A stretch of DNA of 64,000 nt from Nelumbo lutea. Its lineage: Eukaryota > Streptophyta > Magnoliopsida > Proteales > Nelumbonaceae. Positions 59,501-64,000 of the stretch are shown in pieces. The notes beneath the pieces are model-generated. The model made no database searches. It was not told where the DNA came from and saw nothing but the letters and a program-made list of their open reading frames with translations. Both the position numbers and the translations under genes were made by a program. The stretch lies in contig JAKGHH010000005.1 of assembly GCA_022828595.1 (NCBI GenBank), positions 24,069,875 to 24,133,874 on the forward strand. The letters are read 5' to 3'. How positions within the stretch are numbered: the stretch's first letter is position 1; each line of letters opens with the position of its first letter.

Positions 59501-61704
59501 GAAAAGGACGGAAGATCTCCTTCTCTGAGTTAGAAGAGTGGAATGGATGACAGAGGGAGATGCGAAATGGAGAACGAGCTTAACTAGTGGTATGTGGAGG
59601 TGAATAGGGAAGGAAGCCAAACAAGGGGTACATAGAGCACATATGCTTTGGGCTCAAATGTAATTTGTATTGGGATAGCTCCTAAAGCTGTTTTCTTTCA
59701 CAACTTGTTGTAATCCTGATTTCTTTTAATTAATGAAATCTTTTTCTGTGTTTCTGATCCAAAAAAAATGGTGACATGGTAAAAGCTATTGATGGCGGTG
59801 ATTCAGGTTTCAGGGTTGTCTGAGGTGAAGATGCGAGCCTGTTAGGGTAAGGGACAGAACTGGTGGAGGTCTGAGAGAGCTAACAAGGAGATTAGATGGT
59901 CTGTGATTTTGTAGGGTTTCAGAGGCCAGAGAGGTGCAGGTTATATTGGTTCGAGTAGTGGGCAAAGAGCAGACAATGCCCAGGTTGGCTGGAACACAGT
60001 ACTGTCTAAACAAGGGGAAGGAAAAGGACGGAAGATCTCCTTCTCTGAGTTAGAAGAGTGGAATGGATGACAGAGGGAGATGCGAAATGGAGAACGAGCT
60101 TAACTAGTGGTATGTGGAGATGAATAGGGAAGGAAGCCAAACAAGGGGTACATAGAGCACATATGCTTTGGGCTCAAATGTAATTTGTATTGGGATAGCT
60201 CCTAAAGCTGGTTTCTTTCACAACTTGTTGTAATCCTGATTTCTTTTAATTAATGAAATCTTTTTCTGTGTTTCTGATCCAAAAAAAATGGTGACATGGT
60301 AAAAGCTATTGATGGCGGTGATTCAGGTTTCAGGGTTGTCTGAGGTGAAGATGCGAGCCTGTTAGGGTAAGGGACAGAACTGGTGGAGGTCTGAGAGAGC
60401 TAACAAGGAGATTAGATGGTCTGTGATTTTGTAGGGTTTCAGAGGCCAGAGAGGTGCAGGTTATATTGGTTCGAGTAGTGGGCAAAGAGCAGACAATGCC
60501 CAGGTTGGCTGGAACACAGTACTGTCTAAACAAGGGGAAGGAAAAGGACGGAAGATCTCCTTCTCTGAGTTAGAAGAGTGGAATGGATGACAGAGGGAGA
60601 TGCGAAATGGAGAACGAGCTTAATTAGTGGTATGTGGAGGTGAATAGGGAAGGAAGTGAAAGAAGGCTCTCTTAAAGGCATGCTTGGTAGGGAACACCAC
60701 TTCAAAACTATCGACTGAGTAGCTTCAGGCTTGGGCTAAGAGGAGATGGATGCTAGAGGTTGGAGTGAGGACAAGGAAGTTACTAGAATCATGACTATTA
60801 TTTGTTTTCCTCAACAAGGAAGAGGTGAGAAGGGTCTGGACTCTGGTGATAGGAATGTTAAGGGCAATATTCTCCACCTTGTTTGGACTTGTGCAAGTAA
60901 CGCTGGAATTTGATCGTCAGGAATTTATATTGGGTTCACATATTTGGTTTACCACTTCATCTTTGGAGGTGTGGTGAAATAGATAGGGGAGGTGTGTGGT
61001 GGCTATGTTGAAATGGATAATTCCTCCATTCCCAACATGAGTATCGGTGTGTAGATATTTTAATCATTGGTCTAAGTTGCTTAAGCAAGGTCATGATTCA
61101 ACAGTTAGGCTCAACTTGAGAGAAATTAAGCATTATGTGAGATGGGTATTTTTTTCCCTTTCAGTTTTCATTATAAATAATAGTAATGGGTTAAAAGCCC
61201 TTCTTTTTTCTCACATATTGGCTTATTTCCTTCTCTCTCTCTCTCTCTATCTCTCTCTCTGAGCTTAACTGTGATGCAATTACTTTCTCTGCTTGATCTA
61301 GAGGTATAGTATCTAGGTGTTGCAGTGCAAATTGCCATTGATTCCATTGCAGGATGGCCATTATTACTTATCCAGGTCTTTGCCTTGATCAATTGTCAGC
61401 TTGTTTGTCATGGTGATTATTAGTTTTCTTGGTGCTCGGTAGGAGTCCATCCTGGGCATGTTGCTTTCTTAACTTTAGTGTATATTGCATTTTTCTTATT
61501 CCTTGATAAATAGCTTATGCGTATGAAAACATATAAACTCTGCTGTTGAATTATTACAACCACCAAGCTCACAAATTTAACGGAGTCGATTGACTGGATG
61601 TTTTTAAAGCAACCAGAAAAGCACTTGATATTTGTGTTTGTGGATGATTTATGAACACGGGTTATTAATCGTTGCTTTCTTCCTTCCAGCACGAACAGGA
61701 CTGA
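35396..61704 (+). CDS. MIC10: MICOS complex subunit MIC10 homologue, three exons, giant introns
   Basis: Spliced product about 94 residues: exon 1 35396-35525, exon 2 45278-45417, exon 3 61690-61704. The MIC10/DUF543 signature is unmistakable: [20 protein letters not shown], first glycine-rich TM segment GAFGGLLLF, a short charged loop RNPVTRW, second TM segment [15 protein letters not shown] with the GxGxG pattern, then NECCHKF and a soluble tail. In the family this hairpin protein inserts in the mitochondrial inner membrane and oligomerises through the glycine motifs to bend cristae junctions. Both introns have GT/AG ends, and phases join cleanly (A|GG gives Arg; CAG|CAC). Introns of about 9.8 and 16.3 kb are packed with transposons. 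Exons 1 and 2 are certain; exon 3 is the weakest call. Confidence 0.88.
35985..36435 (-). pseudogene. LINE-type RNase H remnant, antisense in MIC10 intron 1
   Basis: On the minus strand: [34 protein letters not shown] and, at the end, [13 protein letters not shown] ERPIKLLTS. This matches the RVT_3 RNase H at the C-terminus of plant LINE ORF2. Stops and shifts show it is old. Confidence 0.65.
36565..37059. mobile_element. hAT MITE with exact 8-bp target duplication
   Basis: TIRs TAGGGCTGTCAATGGGTCAG and, inverted, TAGGGCTGTTAATGGATCAG. It is flanked by identical CAGGTTGT (36557-36564 and 37060-37067). 495 bp, AT-rich interior, no ORF. The 8-bp duplication is diagnostic of hAT. Confidence 0.9.
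37622..38289. mobile_element. TIR element with GAGGCGTAAGCCTCC motifs and pyrimidine tract
   Basis: Ends CCAATGTTTTAAAACG (left) and AAAACACTGG (right, inverted match). The interior has many GAGGCGTA(A/T)GCCTC palindromic words and a 150-bp TTTTC-rich tract (37950-38100) that creates spurious long ORFs on both strands. The flanks (37230-37620) are purine-rich and unassigned. Confidence 0.5.
38345..38922 (+). pseudogene. 5'-truncated LINE, RNase H end and poly(A), intron 1
   Basis: A 134-codon ORF (38360-38764) is an RNase [76 protein letters not shown], with the D-E-D acidic residues present. A 3' UTR with AATAAAAG (about 38892) and a terminal A run (38915-38922) follow. It is sense to MIC10, so its polyadenylation signal lies in the MIC10 pre-mRNA. 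Confidence 0.85.
40147..41270 (-). pseudogene. RT and RNase H of E3
   Basis: [20 protein letters not shown] with the catalytic box FFYD (40767-40778) in place of FFDD, then shifts. RNase H at 40147-40500 retains [10 protein letters not shown] and the linker [20 protein letters not shown]. Confidence 0.75.
41560..41815 (-). pseudogene. Protease of E3
   Basis: [20 protein letters not shown] then SEFCI: a retroviral-type aspartic protease with the DSG active site common in plant chromoviruses. The downstream part is out of frame. Confidence 0.7.
42000..42700 (-). pseudogene. gag of E3
   Basis: Begins [20 protein letters not shown], then [18 protein letters not shown], the usual capsid start of plant chromoviruses, and decays further on. 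Confidence 0.65.
42719..42731 (-). other. Primer binding site of E3 (initiator Met-tRNA)
   Basis: TGGTATCAGAGCC on the minus strand, three bases from the LTR end (CCCATCA-AAG-TGGTATCAGAGCC), complementary to the 3' end of plant initiator tRNA-Met. Confidence 0.9.
42735..43055 (-). repeat. 5' LTR of E3
   Basis: Plus-strand TGATGGGATTGCCCACTGC with CTCTTCGAGGGGGACC parallels the E4 LTR (TGATAGGGTACTACC, TTCTTTCGAGGGG). It abuts the second solo LTR, so its outer end is uncertain by about 10 bp. Confidence 0.7.
43056..44851 (-). mobile_element. Probable solo LTR (copia-like), copy 2, intron 1
   Basis: Full-length homologue of 2809-4603, same end motifs and order, diverged with small indels. It is joined directly to the LTR of E3. 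The long ORFs inside lack any domain. Confidence 0.5.
44852..45277. other. Intron 1 sequence before exon 2, nothing recognised
   Basis: No repeat identified; ends in a branch/pyrimidine-type stretch and acceptor CAG at 45275-45277. Confidence 0.5.
45278..45417 (+). other. MIC10: MIC10 exon 2 (coding)
   Basis: Encodes [40 protein letters not shown] and EAATVQ: TM2 with the glycine motif and most of the tail. Acceptor AAATCAG, donor CAG|GTAATG. If intron 2 were retained the frame would add 22 mostly hydrophobic residues to a stop at 45484. Confidence 0.9.
45534..45718 (+). mobile_element. tRNA-derived SINE, intron 2
   Basis: Box A-like GGTGCAATGGTAAG (about 45546-45559) and box B-like GGGTTTGAGCC (45587-45597) are spaced as in a tRNA promoter. 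A tRNA-unrelated body follows (AGAGTGACC, GTCCTTAACCAGTCCACCCC) and a T-rich end (CCTTTTTTGTTTTGTTTT). It is too degenerate for a tRNA gene. Confidence 0.65.
45719..46435. other. Intron 2 sequence, no element defined
   Basis: Repeats of GTGTGGT/TTTGAAC words at 45890-46010 but no clear boundaries or coding. Confidence 0.35.
46440..48440 (+). pseudogene. LINE ORF1-like (DUF4283-type) remnant, intron 2
   Basis: Frames shift, but the pattern fits ORF1 proteins of plant L1 elements: [36 protein letters not shown], then at 47170-47350 [36 protein letters not shown] and RIKVKC. Acidic Ser-rich sequence follows ([20 protein letters not shown]). It is interrupted at about 48510 by the LTR of E4 and probably belonged to the LINE that resumes at 51250. 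Confidence 0.6.
48516..48835 (-). repeat. 3' LTR of E4
   Basis: 320 bp; minus-strand TGATGAGAACCC ... GTACCCTATCA. The start directly follows the PPT, and the end resembles the E3 LTR. Confidence 0.75.
48840..49870 (-). pseudogene. Integrase core and chromodomain-like end of E4
   Basis: [40 protein letters not shown] with [26 protein letters not shown], then after a shift [40 protein letters not shown]. Near 48850-48960 the chromodomain-type LVEWDGLP...[12 protein letters not shown] remains. Confidence 0.8.
49874..51154 (-). pseudogene. RT-RNase H-integrase zinc region of E4 (426-codon open frame)
   Basis: The longest intact coding stretch in the window. [22 protein letters not shown] and catalytic FFDD (51053-51064) are intact. 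RNase H has [40 protein letters not shown], and [20 protein letters not shown]. The integrase zinc region ends [12 protein letters not shown], but the second His position reads GEQSG instead of the usual GHxG. The frame stops at 49874 before the integrase core. Cut off from its own gag and protease. Confidence 0.85.
51250..52478 (+). pseudogene. LINE ORF2 3' part: zinc-binding RT region and RNase H, intron 2
   Basis: Begins with a zf-RVT segment ([39 protein letters not shown]), then [20 protein letters not shown]. RNase H at 51842-52375 is well kept: [77 protein letters not shown]. 3' UTR and A run end at about 52478. Sense to MIC10. Confidence 0.85.
52479..52610. repeat. Short GACTGAGAAGAGAAGACAGA tandem repeat
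   Basis: Four to five diverged units of about 30-40 bp directly after the LINE poly(A). Confidence 0.6.
52611..53000. other. Intron 2 sequence, nothing recognised
   Basis: T-rich; an ORF at 52705-52920 shows no domain. Confidence 0.4.
53715..54830 (+). pseudogene. LINE apurinic-type endonuclease region
   Basis: [32 protein letters not shown], and IGGDFNVI (about 54075) are the first, second and central motifs of L1 endonuclease. Then KITSDH-type and FRFENMWL before the linker helix. Includes an exact 20-bp direct duplication (GGGAAGGGCCTTGGTGTATT, 54034-54073). Confidence 0.75.
54850..56130 (+). pseudogene. LINE reverse transcriptase, split and mutated
   Basis: [20 protein letters not shown] and [16 protein letters not shown], a break at about 55085, then [80 protein letters not shown]. 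The catalytic FADD reads FADN (55987-55998). Confidence 0.85.
55085..55385. other. Insert of about 300 bp inside the LINE RT
   Basis: Coding similarity stops after DIIKEIS and resumes at [16 protein letters not shown] occurs at both edges. The insert has GGTTTGGTT-type words and no ORF of meaning. Confidence 0.45.
56440..57600 (+). pseudogene. LINE zinc-binding RT region and RNase H, degraded
   Basis: [32 protein letters not shown], then [20 protein letters not shown]. RNase [19 protein letters not shown], frameshift, then [19 protein letters not shown]. Same layout as 51250-52478 but more decayed. Confidence 0.8.
57537..60655 (+). repeat. 520-bp tandem array, about six units
   Basis: Each unit is about 150 bp of LINE 3' end (CCAAACAAGGGGTACATAGA to CTGATCCAAAAAAAA) plus about 370 bp starting TGGTGACATGGTAAAAGC and ending AATAGGGAAGGAAG. 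Units begin near 57537, 58056, 58577, 59097, 59617 and 60137. Copies differ by only a few bases: one 1-bp deletion near 58420; ATTAGATGG shared by the last two units; GGCGGTG in all but the first. The minus-strand 67-codon ORF repeated in five units is a by-product. Confidence 0.95.
60656..61040 (+). other. Sequence continuing past the last array unit, possibly LINE ORF1 5' part
   Basis: The array unit runs on here without a break. Scattered similarity to the ORF1-like region at 46.7 kb ([13 protein letters not shown] against [10 protein letters not shown]) is suggestive only. Confidence 0.35.
61232..61260. repeat. (CT)n microsatellite
   Basis: Fourteen CT repeats with one interruption, in intron 2. 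Confidence 0.9.
61690..61704 (+). other. MIC10: MIC10 exon 3 (coding part), tentative
   Basis: CAC GAA CAG GAC TGA after the acceptor CTTCCTTCCAG adds His-Glu-Gln-Asp and a stop in phase with exon 2. The polypyrimidine tract is good, but 15 bases cannot be proved by sequence alone. Confidence 0.55.
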
Positions 61705-62885
61705 GATAAGAGGCTGGTGGAGTAACTCCAGAGCTGTCAGCGTTTGTCAATTAATGTTGTTTTTTTTTGTTCATCTTGAGAATGTCGGATTTTTTAATGG
61801 GTTCTGTCCGGGTACCCTGATGGGTCAACCGTCACTGGATATGCCTAGAAAGGTCTTACATACCCTAGCCCTTTTTTAAAGGGAAAAAGCAAAAATGTAT
61901 CCTAAATGTCCAATTTAAGCGCCATAAATTTAGAATGCATTTTGGGGTATTTTACGTAAGTTTTAAAGCATTGAGCCATCGATACATATATCGGCCTATA
62001 CAGTCCAATATGTATTTTTTTTTTGTTAAAACGGTCCAATACGTATTAGATCTAGAATAACAGACACTTGGCATAATAGGAAAATAGGAGTTTCGAGAAA
62101 GTTATTTAGCATCGACACGGTATCAATGTGTGTATCTCTATGTATCACATTCCTGTTAATGGAAGTTGGTTGAAATTTTGTCAATGAGCGTGTATCATGT
62201 ATCACATGCTTGTGAATGGACGTCGGTTTAATTTTTAGGGTGTTTTATTGTTTTAATCCTTCTAACACCATCCATCCAACCCCCCTCCCCCCTTCCCTTA
62301 AAAAAAATAAAAAATAAAAATAAAATCCATGCAAGGTATAAAATCAAAGCACATCTTGGATTAATGGATTTGTGGTTTCTCTGTTATTATTTCTCATGCA
62401 TCTAATCTATTTGTTAATTAAAACTTGCATTTATAATTACTACTTAATAATGTAATTTAAAAATATGAACATGTTATTGTTTAAAACTTTAAATATTTAA
62501 CACGTAATTTGCAGGAAGTTATCATTTAGCATATTATTAAGAGGTTTGACCATTTTGACTGAGTTTCATTTAAATATACTAAAACAATTAACTTAGCAAT
62601 TTTTATTGTTTAAAATTCAATAGTTGGTTTTGAAAATTTGAATATAAATGTGATAACTTTCTGCGTTAGATTTATGAATTTTATCATTCTAATTTTTATG
62701 TATTCAATATTATATATAATCATTATTAATTCTTAAATAAAATTGCAATAAATAATACCAAATTGATGGTTTATGCATTTAACTTATATAGTTCATTACT
62801 TTGACGTAATGTTTTGATGGTTTATAGAGCGAAATATAAACTAAAATAGGACTTTGACTTTAATGATTGCATTTGCGTATGTTGT
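61705..62885. other. 3' flank of MIC10, no further gene seen
   Basis: Likely 3' UTR then AT-rich DNA; a C-run followed by A-rich simple sequence at 62281-62330. No coding region or clear element. Confidence 0.45.
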
Positions 62886-62893
62886 GTTTTGGT

Positions 62894-63276
62894 TAGGGGT
62901 GGTCACGAGTCGAGCTCTTTATGAGTTACTCGAGCTCAGCTTGGCTCGGTTTCAATGAAACTTTAAGCTGAGCTCGACAATAACAATAACAATAATATTT
63001 TTCTATACAATAATAACTAATTATTATAATTCTTAATTTTTTAAATATTAAATAATATATATATATATATATATATTTTATTATTTTTATAAAACATTTT
63101 TTCTCAAGTCGAGCTCGAGCTGAGATTGAGTTTACGTGTTTTTGACTCGAGTTGAGCTTGAGCTCAAGGTTCTAGCTTGAACTAAGATCGAGCTCAAGCT
63201 CGAGCCTCATACTTCCCTGGCAAGCCGAGTTTAAGCCTTGTATTATTTGGTTTGGCTCGGCTCAAAACCACCCCTA
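62894..63276. mobile_element. hAT MITE (TAGGGGTGG ends) with exact 8-bp target duplication
   Basis: TIRs TAGGGGTGG / CCACCCCTA, flanked by GTTTTGGT on both sides (62886-62893, 63277-63284). The interior is rich in GAGCTCGAGCT/CTCGGCTCGG words. Confidence 0.9.
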
Positions 63277-63469
63277 GTTTTGGTTGATAAATGTACGAGC
63301 CGAGCTTGAGCTTACGAGTTTTTGACTCGAGTTGAGCTTGAGCTCAAGGTTCTAGCTTGAACTAAGATCGAGCTCAAGCTTGAGCCTCATACTTCCTTGG
63401 CAAGCCGAGCTCAAGCCTTGTATTATTTGGCTCGGCTCGGCTCGGCTCGAAGCCACCCCTAGTTTTGGT
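63277..63469. repeat. Tandem duplicate of the MITE 3' half plus its target duplication
   Basis: About 180-185 bp that repeats 63100-63284, including GAACTAAGATCGAGCTCAAG, the CCACCCCTA end and a third GTTTTGGT (63462-63469). The copy has two extra CTCGG units. Confidence 0.9.
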
Positions 63470-63694
63470 TGATAAATGTAATATTAAGTACTAAACTAAA
63501 TATAATTTTTAGGTTTACTATATATTTCCTGTGGTTACTACTATTTAATACAAAATAAATACTTTACTAATGGGTTGATGCATGTAGTAGTTGATTATAA
63601 CACCAGAGTATATAATGAATTGATGATGATAAGCACATTATAGTATACTTTGATTGCTAGGTAAAAGGATTAGATGATGCATTATCCTTGAGGG

Positions 63695-63903
63695 TAGGGG
63701 TGTCAACTGGACTGGATTTGGTCCAACGACTCCAATCCAATCCAGTTTAATGTGAGTCCATTACAAATGGATCAGGTCCAATCCAATCCAATGAATATTT
63801 TGAACTATTTTGACCGATCCAAATCAATGTCTGGACCGTCCAATCTGTTCAAATTCGTTTTAATTAGATTGGTTCCAATGTAAACCTAGTCCGTTGACAC
63901 CTA
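63695..63903. mobile_element. Possible MITE, TAGGGGTGTCAAC ends
   Basis: TAGGGGTGTCAAC at the left and GTTGACACCTA at the right are inverted. The interior is rich in CCAATCCAAT. Similar sequence continues to the window end, so this may be only part of a larger element; no target duplication seen. Confidence 0.45.
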
Positions 63904-64000
63904 TATTCTTATCATATATCAATGGATCAGATATTGGCCCAATCCAACCCAATCCAATATAAATTCATTACAGATGGACAAAGTCAAATCCAATTTAATA

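Noticed and set aside
57731..60533. Five identical minus-strand 67-codon ORFs at 520-bp spacing, looking like a tandem gene family
   Set aside because: They fall inside the LINE-derived tandem array, lack any domain, and recur only because the DNA unit does; the sixth copy is broken by a 1-bp deletion without consequence.

Overview
This is nuclear DNA of a flowering plant. The evidence is spliceosomal introns with GT/AG ends, plant-type Ty3/gypsy elements (Tat lineage and chromovirus), plant L1-type LINEs whose ORF2 ends in RNase H, Tourist and hAT MITEs, Helitron-like ends, and secreted peptide genes of a plant type. No bacterial or organellar operon structure is present. The species cannot be fixed from the sequence. 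Most of the window is transposon-derived, and the host genes sit between or around the transposons.

Layout. 1-5.2 kb: LTR-like blocks and a broken Tat-type pol, with a 1.8 kb probable copia solo LTR inside its RNase H, then a 30/30/20-bp minisatellite. 5.4-22.1 kb: three paralogous genes for small secreted two-cysteine peptides (6400-6618 +, 20286-20618 +, 21483-21680 -). They are separated by a dead hAT transposase, three Helitron-like elements, a gag/protease fragment of a Tat element with its LTR, and three copies of one Tourist MITE. 22.8-26.5 kb: MITEs, AT-rich DNA, a 201-bp duplication and one unidentified exon-like ORF. 26.5-33.0 kb: a Tat-type element on the minus strand with 5' LTR, gag, protease, RT, a second RNase H and integrase. 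It lacks its 3' LTR, and its integrase ORF runs straight into a leucine-rich-repeat receptor-kinase fragment.

35.4-61.7 kb: one host gene, a MIC10 (MICOS subunit, DUF543) homologue. Its roughly 94 codons are split over three exons by introns of about 9.8 and 16.3 kb. Exon 1 holds TM1, exon 2 holds TM2, and a tentative third exon holds four residues. The introns contain two chromovirus fragments (both antisense), four LINE-derived pieces (three sense, one antisense), a second copy of the 1.8 kb solo LTR, a hAT MITE with an exact 8-bp target duplication, a tRNA-derived SINE, and a 520-bp tandem array of about six units. The array unit is a LINE 3' end plus the DNA that follows it. A 1.5 kb element with terminal inverted repeats sits about 120 bp upstream of the MIC10 start codon.

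Best candidates for something new: (i) the two-cysteine peptide cluster with shared W-box-bearing promoter blocks, (ii) the TE-inflated MIC10 gene with a four-residue last exon, (iii) the satellite grown from a LINE junction inside that gene, and (iv) the integrase-receptor-kinase chimeric ORF.
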